The notes below the pieces were generated by a model. It saw only the letters and a list, made by a program, of their open reading frames with translations. It did no database searches and had not been told where the DNA came from. A program made the position numbers and the translations under genes. A stretch of DNA of 64,000 bases from Streptomyces pseudovenezuelae (GTDB lineage: Bacteria > Actinomycetota > Actinomycetes > Streptomycetales > Streptomycetaceae): the NCBI RefSeq assembly GCF_001513955.1, contig NZ_KQ948146.1, positions 763,688 to 827,687 of the forward strand. The letters are read 5' to 3'. Positions 16,606-24,923 of this stretch are shown piece after piece. The first letter of the stretch is position 1, and every line of letters begins with the position of its first letter.

Positions 16606-17814
16606 ATGAGTCAGGCTCGAGACCACGGCGGCGACCCCTGGCTGATACGGCCGTTCCGAAACCGGGTGCGCGGTCCCGGGTCAGCGACCCGGAAACGTGC
16701 CGCCGCGCATCTGGCCGCCGCCACACGCGCGCTGCCGGTACTGATCGTCTCCGTCATCGTGCTCGTCGATGTCGCGTGCGAAGCAGGGACGATCTGGCTG
16801 CCCCTGCTCGCGGCCGGACCCGCACTGGCGGCCACCACCGGCGGGCCGCGCGGAGTCCTCGGTGTCGGCCTCCTCGCCGCGGTGCTGGGCGCGACGCTCG
16901 GCACCCGGGACGGCGTTCCGGGACGTGAGCTGACGGCCGTACTGTCCGCCCTGGCGGCCGTCACGCTGGCGAGTGGCCTCGCCAGCGCGCTGCGCGGGCG
17001 TCGTGAACGGGTGCTCGCGGCCGTCCGGTCCGTGGCGGAGGCCGCCCAGCACGCGCTCCTCAAGCCCGTTCCGGCGACTGTCGGCCCGTTCCAGGCGGCC
17101 GTCCGCTACAGCGCCGCGGCTGCCGAGGCCCGCATCGGCGGGGATCTCTACGCACTGGTGCCGACCCCGTACGGGGTCAGGCTGATCGTCGGCGATGTGC
17201 GAGGCAAGGGGCTGCCGGCCGTAGGGACCGCCGCACTCGTGCTCGGTGTCTTCCGTGAGGCCGCCTACGACGAGCCCGACCTCCTCGCCGTCGTCGACAG
17301 GATCGAGCGGAGCCTGGCGCGCAACCTCGGTGTCGACGACTTCGTCACCGCGGTGGTCGCCGGGTACCCGCGGGCAGGCCATCTGGAGGTGGTCAACTGC
17401 GGCCACGCCCCTCCCCTGCTGGTGCGCGGATCCGGCACCGTCGTGGCGGTGGAGCCCGCCCGTCCGGCCCCGCCCCTCGGGCTGCGCGCCCTCACGGACG
17501 AGACACCCGGCCTCCAGGTGCTGGCTTTCGCCGACGGGGATCAACTGCTGCTCTACACCGACGGGGTCACCGAGGCCCGCGACCACAGCCGTGAGTTCTA
17601 CCCGCTCGCAGAAGGGCTGGCCCGCCACTTGTCCGACGAGCCGGCCGGCACCCTCACCGCGATCCATGACGAACTGCTGGCACATGTGGGTGGCCGGCTG
17701 CACGACGACGCGGCGCTGCTCCTGCTCCGCAAGCCGGCCGCCTCCTCAGGCGAAGCCGCCGTTCCCGAGGCTTTCTCGGACGCCGGTCGCGGCTCGCCCT
17801 GCGTCTCGTCCTGA
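16606..17814 (+). CDS. Membrane-anchored PP2C (SpoIIE-like) serine/threonine phosphatase
   Basis: A 402-residue protein. Residues 40-130 contain three or four hydrophobic spans (LPVLIVSVIVLVDVAC, WLPLLAAGPALAATT, VLGVGLLAAVLGATLG, LSALAAVTLASGLAS). Residues 160-370 form a PPM/SpoIIE phosphatase domain: ARIGGDLYALVPTPYGVRLIVGDVRGKGLPA, VNCGHAPPLLV and LLLYTDGVTEARD hold the metal-binding aspartates. Streptomyces encode dozens of these enzymes, which usually dephosphorylate anti-sigma-factor antagonists. No sensory PAS or GAF domain and no anti-sigma gene adjoin it. The ATG lacks a strong ribosome site. Confidence 0.85.
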   Translation: MSQARDHGGDPWLIRPFRNRVRGPGSATRKRAAAHLAAATRALPVLIVSVIVLVDVACEAGTIWLPLLAAGPALAATTGGPRGVLGVGLLAAVLGATLGTRDGVPGRELTAVLSALAAVTLASGLASALRGRRERVLAAVRSVAEAAQHALLKPVPATVGPFQAAVRYSAAAAEARIGGDLYALVPTPYGVRLIVGDVRGKGLPAVGTAALVLGVFREAAYDEPDLLAVVDRIERSLARNLGVDDFVTAVVAGYPRAGHLEVVNCGHAPPLLVRGSGTVVAVEPARPAPPLGLRALTDETPGLQVLAFADGDQLLLYTDGVTEARDHSREFYPLAEGLARHLSDEPAGTLTAIHDELLAHVGGRLHDDAALLLLRKPAASSGEAAVPEAFSDAGRGSPCVSS

Positions 17815-17872
17815 TCCCGGGCCGCTGCCGCCGGGGCGGTTCATCCGCTCACCGCACTCCCGGCCCGTCGGC

Positions 17873-18121
17873 TCATCGGTTTTCCACGCGCCTGATCGCC
17901 AGCCGTTCCTTCTCGGACAGGCCGCCCCAGACGCCGAAGCGTTCGTCGTTGGCCAGGGCGTACTCCAGGCAGGCCGGGCGCATCTCGCACATGCCGCAGA
18001 TGCGCTTCGCCTCCCGTACCGAACTGCCCGGCTCGGGAAAGAAGAAGTCCGCCCCGGTCTGCGCACACAACGCCTGCGCCTGCCAGGCGGGGTCGGTCGG
18101 GGTGATGGTGTCGATGTGCAT
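17873..18121 (-). CDS. WhiB-like (Wbl) iron-sulfur transcription factor
   Basis: An 82-residue Wbl protein, which holds a redox- and NO-sensitive [4Fe-4S] cluster and partners a sigma factor. All four cluster cysteines are present: ALCAQTG, the pair ICGMC and RPACLEYAL. The GVWGG turn (FGVWGGLSEKERLAIRR) and a basic C terminus follow. ATG 18121 gives the normal family length; the frame is open further upstream but those residues do not look coding. No ribosome site is obvious. It converges on the PP2C gene (57-nt gap). I recall a Wbl gene in the corresponding S. coelicolor region but do not assign a letter. Confidence 0.9.
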   Translation of the reverse strand: MHIDTITPTDPAWQAQALCAQTGADFFFPEPGSSVREAKRICGMCEMRPACLEYALANDERFGVWGGLSEKERLAIRRVENR

Positions 18122-18352
18122 GGCGGAGATCGTGCCGGGCGGCGAAAAACGTTCGATCAACGCGGGATCAACGGCTGCGTCATCGGCCTCGGGCCGCCTT
18201 GATGGTCCCGCGCCCGGCCCGAGGGCGCACGGCGGCGCGCGGAAACCCTTCGCGGGCGTCACCGACCTGTGCCCGCGTCCCGGCAGCGATTGTCAGTGGA
18301 CGGTGCGAGACTCGGCGGTACAGGCAACGGGACCCCTCAGAGGAGGGCAGAG

Positions 18353-19147
18353 ATGCTCACGACCCGTTATGTCACCGGCGCTCCGAACTGGATCGACCTC
18401 GGCACCCCCGACATCGACGGCGCCACCACCTTCTACGGCGGACTGTTCGGCTGGGAGTTCCAGCCGGGCCCGCCCGAAGTCGGCGGTTACGGCATGTTCC
18501 GGCTCGCCGGCAAGATCGCCGCGGGCGGCATGCAGACCGCGCCGGAGCAGGGCCCGCCGTCCTGGACGGTGTACTTCCAGACCCCGGACGTGGACGCCAC
18601 CGCGAAGGCGGCCGAGGAGGCGCACGGCTCGGTGCTCATGCAGCCCATGGACGTGCTGGACCAGGGCCGCATGGCGATCCTCGCCGACAAGGCGGGCGTG
18701 CCCTTCGGCATCTGGCAGCCCGCGCGGAACAAGGGGCTCGACGTCACCCAGGAGCCCGGCTCCCTGTGCTGGGTCGAGCTGTACACGGCGGACCTGCCGA
18801 TGGCCGCCTACTTCTACCGCGCGGCGCTCGGCCTGGAGACCTACGCGGTCGAGTTCCCCGGCGGGACGTACACCACCGTGCTGCCGGACGGGCAGGACGA
18901 GGACGGCATGTTCGGCGGCATCGTCCCGCTCGCCGAGGATCCGCTGGAGGCGCGGGCCGGGGCGTGCTGGATGCCGTACTTCGAGGTCACGGACACGGAC
19001 GGGACGGTGGCGAAGGCGCGGGAGCTGGGCGGCAGCGTCCGGCTGCCCGGGACCGACGTGCCGGGGGTGGGTCGGATCGCCAAGCTGGCCGATCCGTACG
19101 GCGCCCGCTTCGCGGTGATCAAGAGCGCGCCGCCGCAGCAGACGTGA
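18353..19147 (+). CDS. VOC-superfamily protein with two tandem domains
   Basis: A 264-residue protein made of two vicinal-oxygen-chelate (glyoxalase/bleomycin-resistance/dioxygenase) domains: residues 1-125 (PNWIDLGTPDIDGATTFYGGLFGWEFQ, PFGIWQP) and 130-258 (GSLCWVELYTADLPMAAYFYRAALGLE, PYGARFAVIKS). The repeated beta-alpha-beta-beta-beta units are clear. Relatives are often called hydroxylase or 27-kDa antigen Cfp30B-like; whether it is an enzyme is not known. ATG 18353 has AGGAGG 7-8 nt upstream. It stands alone, with the LacI gene convergent 28 nt downstream. Confidence 0.85.
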   Translation: MLTTRYVTGAPNWIDLGTPDIDGATTFYGGLFGWEFQPGPPEVGGYGMFRLAGKIAAGGMQTAPEQGPPSWTVYFQTPDVDATAKAAEEAHGSVLMQPMDVLDQGRMAILADKAGVPFGIWQPARNKGLDVTQEPGSLCWVELYTADLPMAAYFYRAALGLETYAVEFPGGTYTTVLPDGQDEDGMFGGIVPLAEDPLEARAGACWMPYFEVTDTDGTVAKARELGGSVRLPGTDVPGVGRIAKLADPYGARFAVIKSAPPQQT

Positions 19148-19175
19148 CGCGGGCGAAGGCGGGGGCGCAGGCGGC

Positions 19176-20216
19176 TCACGCCGAGGCGCGCCGCACCAGC
19201 GTGGTGGGCAGGACGACACCGGCCGGTGCGGCTCCCGCGTCCCCGGGGCCGAGGCCGCCCAGGAGGAGGCGGGCCATCAACCGGCCCATCTCCTCGATGT
19301 CCTGACGGACCGTAGTCAGCGGTGGATCGGTCTGCTCGGCGAGGGGCAGCATGTCGTCGAAGCCGATCACCGCCACGTCCTCGGGCACCCGGCGCCCGCG
19401 CTCGCGCAGCACGCGCAGGGCGCCGGACGCGGTGAGGTCGTTGGCGGCGAACACCGCGTCCACGTCCGGGCACCGGTCGAGGAGTTCCCGCATGGCCAGC
19501 TCCCCGCCGCCCGGGGTGAAGTCGCCGCGTACGACGAGCCTAGGGTCGGCCTCGCCCATGACGTCCCGGTAGCCGTCGAGCCGGTCCGCCGCGGAGGTCT
19601 GGTCGAGGGGTCCGGTGATGTGGGCGACACGGGTCCGCCCGAGGGCGGCGAGATGCCGTACGGCCTCGCGGGCACCGCCCCGGTTGTCGCTGTCGACGTA
19701 CACGACGTCCGTCGTCCCGTCGCTCCAGCCGGGCCGGCCGCCGAACACCGTGGGGACACCGGCCCGTTGGATCAGTCCGGGCAACGGGTCGTCGAGGTGC
19801 AGCGAGAAGACGAGCGCGCCGTCGACGTGGCCTCCGGCGAGGTAGCGTCCCACCCGCGCGTGGTCGTCGCGGCCCTCGGTGAGCAGCAGCACGAGCTGAT
19901 TGTCGTGGGCGGTCAACTCCTTGCTGATTCCCCGCAGTTGCAGCGCGAAGAAGGGGTCGGCGAAGACCCGGGTCTCCGGCTCGGCCACGACGACCGCGAC
20001 GGCGTCGTGGCGGCGGGTGACGAGACTGCGGGCGGCCTGGTTGGGCACGTAGCCGAGCTCCTCGACGGCCCTGCGCACCCGCTCGACGAGGGGCTCCCTG
20101 ACCCCGTCCCCGCCGTTCACCACCCGGGACACGGTGGCCCGCGACACCCCGGCCCGGGCCGCCACGGCCTCCAGTGTGGGGCGCGGCGCTGTCTCGGTCA
20201 CTTCGGGGCTCCTCAT
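19176..20216 (-). CDS. LacI-family transcriptional regulator
   Basis: A 346-residue repressor. The N-terminal helix-turn-helix and hinge are clear (residues 12-65: PTLEAVAARAGVSRATVSRVVNGG, LGYVPNQAARSLVTRR). They are followed by a periplasmic-binding-protein-like sugar-sensing domain with FADPFFALQLRGISKEL, RVAHITGPLDQTSAADRLDGYRDVM, AVFAANDLTASGALRVL and AVIGFDDMLPLAEQTDPPLTTV. ATG 20216. The palindrome GAGAGCGCTCTC lies about 42 nt before the start and suggests autoregulation. No sugar transporter is adjacent, so its regulon is probably elsewhere or includes only itself. Confidence 0.92.
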   Translation of the reverse strand: MRSPEVTETAPRPTLEAVAARAGVSRATVSRVVNGGDGVREPLVERVRRAVEELGYVPNQAARSLVTRRHDAVAVVVAEPETRVFADPFFALQLRGISKELTAHDNQLVLLLTEGRDDHARVGRYLAGGHVDGALVFSLHLDDPLPGLIQRAGVPTVFGGRPGWSDGTTDVVYVDSDNRGGAREAVRHLAALGRTRVAHITGPLDQTSAADRLDGYRDVMGEADPRLVVRGDFTPGGGELAMRELLDRCPDVDAVFAANDLTASGALRVLRERGRRVPEDVAVIGFDDMLPLAEQTDPPLTTVRQDIEEMGRLMARLLLGGLGPGDAGAAPAGVVLPTTLVRRASA

Positions 20217-20257
20217 CGGCGGATGCGGATCAGGATAGCCCCGGACCAGGACCCGGT

Positions 20258-20269
20258 GAGAGCGCTCTC
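20258..20269. promoter_or_regulatory. LacI-type operator GAGAGCGCTCTC
   Basis: A perfect 12-bp palindrome with the central CG and GAGCGCTC core typical of actinobacterial LacI-family sites (CebR-like sites have TGGGAGCGCTCCCA). It lies upstream of the LacI gene. I saw no second copy in the window. Confidence 0.65.
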
Positions 20270-20319
20270 CCGGCGCAGGGCGGTCGGCACCTACGAGCGG
20301 GGGCGTCCGGTGAAAGGCC

Positions 20320-21243
20320 TCATGCCAGCAGGTCCACCCGCCGTCCGATCCCCTCCCGCTCGGCCCGCCGGTACGCCGTCCAGGCGACCGCGAGGTCCTG
20401 CCAGGGCAGCCCCACGGGCGCGTAGACCGTGCGGTCCGTGTCGCTGGTGCGGCCGGGGTGGTCGCCCCGCACCACTTCGGCCAGGGTCGCCGCCGCGGTC
20501 CCGCCGTCGGCCAGCACGCCCATGCTCACGGCCGACGGGCGGTCGTCGACCACGACCACGGAGGCGTCCAGCAGATCGGCCGCCAGCTCCGCCTTGCCCG
20601 GCTCGTCCACGCCGAGGCTCGTGAAGTGCTGGCCCGGCCTGGTGTCGGCCAGGCGGAGCAGCGGTTGCCGGGACCAGGTCGCCGACAGGACGATGTCGGC
20701 GGCCGTGGCGATCTGCGCGGCGGAGGACAGCACCCGGCCGCCGTGCCGGGCGGTGAACCGGGCGGCGCGGCCGGCGGAGGTGTCGTGGACGACGAGGGCG
20801 CCGCGGGGTCGCAGCACCGCGAGGCCGCGCACCATCAACTCGGCCTGCGCGCCCGCGCCGATCACGCCGACCGCCTCACCCGTCCCGGCCAGCAGGTGCG
20901 TGCCCAGCGCGGCCGCCAGCCCCGTCCGCCACGCCGTGACCGTCGCCGAGTCCATGAGGGCCAGCAGTTCGCCGTCGGTTCCGCTGTGCAGGCAGATCAC
21001 CCCGCGCAGGGCCGGGCGGGCAGCCGGGAACTTGGCGTTGACCTTCACCGTGTAGGCGGGAACGCCGGGGAGCAGGCCCGGGATCAGCGCGGTGGCCGTA
21101 CCGGGGAAGGGGAGGTCCGTGCGCACCCGTTGTCCCGCGATCGGCCCGCCGTCCGCGTTCCGGAAGCCGTCCCGCAGTGCGTCGAGGCAGGTGTCCGGCG
21201 TCAGCACCGTCTCCAGGTCGCCGCGCGTGAGAAGCAGAGTCAC
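20320..21243 (-). CDS. Ornithine cyclodeaminase/mu-crystallin-family dehydrogenase
   Basis: A 307-residue protein of the OCD/mu-crystallin family. The substrate-binding N-terminal half includes VKVNAKFPAARPALRGVICLHSGTDGELLALMDSATVTAWRTGLAAALG; the NAD(P)-binding loop is GVIGAGAQAELMVRGLA near residue 130. Members deaminate ornithine to proline or reduce cyclic imines and keto acids; the family does not tell which. Start is GTG 21243; a nearby ATG is in another frame and stops immediately. It follows the laccase gene by 14 nt on the same strand, so the two are probably co-transcribed, an unusual pairing with no obvious biochemical link. Confidence 0.85.
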   Translation of the reverse strand: MTLLLTRGDLETVLTPDTCLDALRDGFRNADGGPIAGQRVRTDLPFPGTATALIPGLLPGVPAYTVKVNAKFPAARPALRGVICLHSGTDGELLALMDSATVTAWRTGLAAALGTHLLAGTGEAVGVIGAGAQAELMVRGLAVLRPRGALVVHDTSAGRAARFTARHGGRVLSSAAQIATAADIVLSATWSRQPLLRLADTRPGQHFTSLGVDEPGKAELAADLLDASVVVVDDRPSAVSMGVLADGGTAAATLAEVVRGDHPGRTSDTDRTVYAPVGLPWQDLAVAWTAYRRAEREGIGRRVDLLA

Positions 21244-21257
21244 CCGTCCATGATCCG

Positions 21258-22238
21258 TCAGTGGTGGTGCTCGGCCCGCTGTCCGGTGTGCTCGTGCGGC
21301 TCGTAGCCGGGAATCGTCCCGTCCGTCTTCTTCACCAGGAACAGGCCCACCATGCCCATGTCGGAGTGGCTCTGCACATGGCAGTGGTACATCCACGCGC
21401 CCGCCCCGACCCCCTCCCCCGCGATCACCTGGAAGCCGAAGGAGTCCGCCGGGCCCACGATCTTGTTGTCGATGACCTGACTCGGGTCGTCGGGTCCGGT
21501 GAGCATGCCCGTGCGGTTGTCCGCCCAGCGGTGACCGTGCAGGTGGAAGGTGTGGTAGTACTCGCCGTGCGTGATCATCACGAACTCGACCCGATCGCCC
21601 ACCGTGGCCTCGAAGTCGGGCCCCGAGTGCGGCGGCTTGTTGTTGATGAGCAGGTCGTTGAAGACGATGGTGTGGGTCGCGTCCGGGAGGATGTCGCCCT
21701 TGCGCCGGACGATCACCGCTCCGTAGAGGCCCTTGCGGATGCCGGTGGTTCCGTGTTCCGTGCCGACCACGTGGTCGTGGTAGTGCCAGTAGCCCGCGCT
21801 GCCCGCCCGCCAGGTGCCGTCGGCGCGGCGGCCCGGCGTGTGGGTGCGCCAGGTGTAGGTGCGGGTACCGCCCGGCTCGACGTCGCTCTTGTTCAACTTC
21901 GTGCCGTCGCTGGAGACTTCGTAGTCCAGACCGTGCACATGCAGGCTCGCCCGGACGTCCATGGTGTTCTCGAACTCGATGTGCAGGGTGTCGCCCTCGT
22001 TGAGTTCGATCAGCGGGCCGGGGATCGTCGCGCTGCCCTTCTCCAGGCCGTAGCCCATCTGTCCGTCGGCCAGCTTCTCGGCGTACAGCTTGATGCGCCT
22101 GACCTCGCCGCCGCCCGGGGCGGCCTGCGCCGGACCTGCGTCGCTGCGGGCCTCCGGGGCCAGGGACAACGATGTCGCGACCGCCGCGCCACCGAGCAGC
22201 ACCCGCCGGTTGAAGCCACGTCTGTCCAGTGCGCCCAT
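21258..22238 (-). CDS. Two-domain small laccase (multicopper oxidase), Tat-exported
   Basis: A 326-residue two-domain laccase of the Streptomyces SLAC/EpoA type, which oxidises phenols with oxygen as a homotrimer. DRRGFNRRVLLGGAAV is a twin-arginine signal. The copper sites are complete: LHVHGLDYE, GYWHYHDHVVG, HTFHLHGHRW and WMYHCHVQSHSDMGMVG (type 1 Cys, His and Met plus type 2/3 histidines). It ends in a His-rich tail (HEHTGQRAEHHH). ATG 22238 follows GGGGAG by 6 nt. Three-domain laccases are about 500 residues; this length is normal for the small class. It diverges from the sugar dehydrogenase gene, and the two may share a role in extracellular oxidation. Confidence 0.95.
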   Translation of the reverse strand: MGALDRRGFNRRVLLGGAAVATSLSLAPEARSDAGPAQAAPGGGEVRRIKLYAEKLADGQMGYGLEKGSATIPGPLIELNEGDTLHIEFENTMDVRASLHVHGLDYEVSSDGTKLNKSDVEPGGTRTYTWRTHTPGRRADGTWRAGSAGYWHYHDHVVGTEHGTTGIRKGLYGAVIVRRKGDILPDATHTIVFNDLLINNKPPHSGPDFEATVGDRVEFVMITHGEYYHTFHLHGHRWADNRTGMLTGPDDPSQVIDNKIVGPADSFGFQVIAGEGVGAGAWMYHCHVQSHSDMGMVGLFLVKKTDGTIPGYEPHEHTGQRAEHHH

Positions 22239-22364
22239 GCGGAACTCCCCACCGTGATACGGGTTTTGCGGAGACGTACCTGTGATGAACCTGTGCGACG
22301 GTACCGGCCCCGAGGCCGTTTATCCACACTCAGGACAAAGTTCGTGCGATCCCGGTCATAGGTA

Positions 22365-22393
22365 TTGGCGAGTGAGGCAAAGGGGTCTAGCTT
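22365..22393 (+). promoter_or_regulatory. Promoter of the ThuA/sugar dehydrogenase operon
   Basis: TTGGCG (22365-22370), a 17-nt spacer and TAGCTT (22388-22393) make a good sigma-HrdB-like promoter 35 nt before the start codon, in the 189-nt gap facing the laccase gene. Confidence 0.55.
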
Positions 22394-22427
22394 CCATGGC
22401 GCTGTTGCTGTGACCGAGGAGGTGCCC

Positions 22428-24923
22428 ATGCACTTACGAGGGTTGAGCGCGAGAAGCGGAGGAAGCGCGAGGAGACGGGTCTGGACGGCCACCGTGACCG
22501 CGGGGGTCGTCGCCGCCGGGCTGATGTCCGGACCGGCGGCGGGCGCGCTGCCCGCTCCCGACCCGTCCGCGACAACGATGTCCGTCAAGTCGCCACCGGG
22601 CGGCGGGGATGTACGGGTGCTGGTCTTCTACGGGTCCGCGGCGGGCGGCGACGAATCGCCGGTCGTCAACGCCGGTATCGCCGCGATCGAGCGGATCGGG
22701 CTGTCCGGACCGGCGAACCAGCGGTACGAGACCGAGGCCACCGACGACGCGAGGGTCTTCACCGACGAGAAGGCGCTGGGGAGTTACAACGCGATCGTCT
22801 TCCTGACCGGCGGCGGCGATGTCCTCGACCCCGAGCAGGAAGCGGGTCTGGAGGCCTACATGGAGGCGGGCGGCGGTTTCGTCGGCATCCATGACGCGGC
22901 CCGCGCCGAGCCGTACTCCGACTGGTTCACGGGGCTCCTGGGCGCCCGTCCGGCCGCCTCCAGCCCGACGACCGTGCAGCGGGCCACCGTTGAGGTCGGC
23001 GACCGTCAGCATCCGGCGACCCGGGATCTGCCGGTGCAGTGGAAGCGCCCCGACCAGTGGTTCAACTGGACGAAGAACCCCTCAGGCGATGTGCACACCG
23101 TGGCCCGGGTGCGCGAGTCGACCTACCGTCCGGGCGCGAGCGCCAACGGCTGGGACCACCCGGTGAGCTGGTGCCGGGACTACGACGGCGGCCGGTCCTT
23201 CTACACCGGCATGGGCGGCACGGTGTCCTCGTACGACGAGACCGACTTCCGGGCCCATCTGCGCGGCGCGCTGCTGTGGACCTCGCGGCTCGTGCAGGCA
23301 GACTGCAAGGCCACGATCAACGGCAACTACAAGGCGGAGCGCCTTACCCAGCCCAACCAGGCGGGGCAGAACGACCAGATCGGCGAGCCGCACGGGCTGG
23401 TCACCGCCCCCGACGGACGGGTCCTGTACATCGGCCGGGGCGGTGCCGACTCCTCCCAGCCGGTGATCACCGACTGGAACAACCCCGACATCGGCAAGGG
23501 CAGGGGTGAGATCCACGTCTACGACCCGAGGACCAGGAAGGTCACCCTCGCGGGCGCGTTGACCGTGTTCGGCAACAAGGGCGGCGGCGACGAACTGGTC
23601 AAGGTCGAGGAGGGCCTGCTCGGGATCGAGCTCGACCCGCGCTTCGAGGAGAACGGCTGGGTGTACCTGCACTACACCCCGCACTCGCAGCTCAACCGCG
23701 ACACGCAGATGGCCGAGCGGCGCGTCTCCCGCTTCACCCTCGACCTCGCCACGAACAAGCTGGACCTGAACAGCGAGAAGGTCCTGCTCAAGTGGCCGGT
23801 TCAGGTGCACAGTTGCTGCCATGCGGGCGGCGGGATGTCCTGGGACTCGAAGGGCAACCTGTACATCGCGACGGGTGACAACAACTCCAGCGGATTCAGC
23901 GGCGGTTACTCGGGCAACAACCCGCAGCCGAACTACAAGGGCGTCTCCTTCGCGGACGCGCGCCGCACCGCGGGCAACACCAACAACCTCAACGGCAAGA
24001 TCCTGCGCATCCATCCGGAGGCCGACGGGACGTACACGCTGCCCGAGGGGAACCTCTTCACGGGCAGGGAGACCGCCGAGGGCGGCGGCAAGACCCGCGG
24101 CGAGATCTATGTGATGGGGGTCAGGAACCCGGCCCGGATCTTCGTCGACAAGAAGACCGACGTCCTCTACGCCGGCTGGGTCGGGCCGGACGCAGGCGCT
24201 CCCTCGACGACCTGGGGACCGGCCAAGTACGACACCTTCGCCGTCATCACCAGGGCGAGCAACCGCGGCTGGCCGTACTGCATGGGCAACAAGCAGCCCT
24301 ACCGGGACCGCAACCTGCCCAACCCCGACCAACCACTGGGCTGGTACGACTGCGACCACCCGAAGAACGAGTCGCCCAACAACGACGGTCTCGTCAACCT
24401 CCCGCCGGTCACCGGCAACAACATCTGGTACTCGCCCCAGGGCGGCGCCCCGGACTACCCGCGCGACGCGAACGGCGTCCCGTCCTACAAGCAGGAGGAG
24501 GCCACGTACCTGCTGCCGTGGCTCAAGGGCGGTGGCCAGGCCGCGATGAACGGTCCGGTCTACCGCTACGACGCGGCCGGCGCGAGCACGACCAAGTGGC
24601 CCTCGTACTGGGACGGCAAATGGTTCGTCGGCGACTTCTACGACGCCGACCAGCCGCGCAACGCGGTCATCACCGACCCGAAGAACCACGGCGAGGGCGG
24701 ACTGCCCGTGCACTCCGAGTCGCTCAAGAAGATCGTGCCGATCGGCAACGACGGCATCAAGAACCTCATGGACTGGAAGTTCGGCCCGGACGGCGCGCTC
24801 TACGTCCTCGACTACGGGCGCGGGTTCTTCACCTCGGACGCCAAGTCGGCTCTGTGGCGCATCACTTACACGGGCGGTGGACCGACACCGGCCGCCGGAC
24901 AGCTGGCGAGAGGAGGGCAGTGA
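22428..24923 (+). CDS. Secreted ThuA-domain/PQQ-dependent sugar dehydrogenase fusion with a TTA codon
   Basis: An 831-residue exported protein. Residues 1-40 are a signal peptide (basic start, hydrophobic core, ends near GPAAGALPAP). Residues 55-290 are a ThuA (trehalose-utilisation, glutamine-amidotransferase-like) domain: VRVLVFYGSAA, VFLTGGGDVLDPEQ, GGGFVGIHDAARAE. Residues 310-825 are a glucose/sorbosone dehydrogenase propeller that would use PQQ: PHGLVTAPDGRVLYIGRGG, GLLGIELDPRF, VQVHSCCHAGGGMSWDSKGNLYIATGDN, RGEIYVMGVRNPARI. GGAGG lies 5 nt before ATG. Codon 3 is TTA, so translation should depend on the bldA tRNA. The stop overlaps the next start as TGATG, so the pair is coupled. Confidence 0.9.
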   Translation: MHLRGLSARSGGSARRRVWTATVTAGVVAAGLMSGPAAGALPAPDPSATTMSVKSPPGGGDVRVLVFYGSAAGGDESPVVNAGIAAIERIGLSGPANQRYETEATDDARVFTDEKALGSYNAIVFLTGGGDVLDPEQEAGLEAYMEAGGGFVGIHDAARAEPYSDWFTGLLGARPAASSPTTVQRATVEVGDRQHPATRDLPVQWKRPDQWFNWTKNPSGDVHTVARVRESTYRPGASANGWDHPVSWCRDYDGGRSFYTGMGGTVSSYDETDFRAHLRGALLWTSRLVQADCKATINGNYKAERLTQPNQAGQNDQIGEPHGLVTAPDGRVLYIGRGGADSSQPVITDWNNPDIGKGRGEIHVYDPRTRKVTLAGALTVFGNKGGGDELVKVEEGLLGIELDPRFEENGWVYLHYTPHSQLNRDTQMAERRVSRFTLDLATNKLDLNSEKVLLKWPVQVHSCCHAGGGMSWDSKGNLYIATGDNNSSGFSGGYSGNNPQPNYKGVSFADARRTAGNTNNLNGKILRIHPEADGTYTLPEGNLFTGRETAEGGGKTRGEIYVMGVRNPARIFVDKKTDVLYAGWVGPDAGAPSTTWGPAKYDTFAVITRASNRGWPYCMGNKQPYRDRNLPNPDQPLGWYDCDHPKNESPNNDGLVNLPPVTGNNIWYSPQGGAPDYPRDANGVPSYKQEEATYLLPWLKGGGQAAMNGPVYRYDAAGASTTKWPSYWDGKWFVGDFYDADQPRNAVITDPKNHGEGGLPVHSESLKKIVPIGNDGIKNLMDWKFGPDGALYVLDYGRGFFTSDAKSALWRITYTGGGPTPAAGQLARGGQ

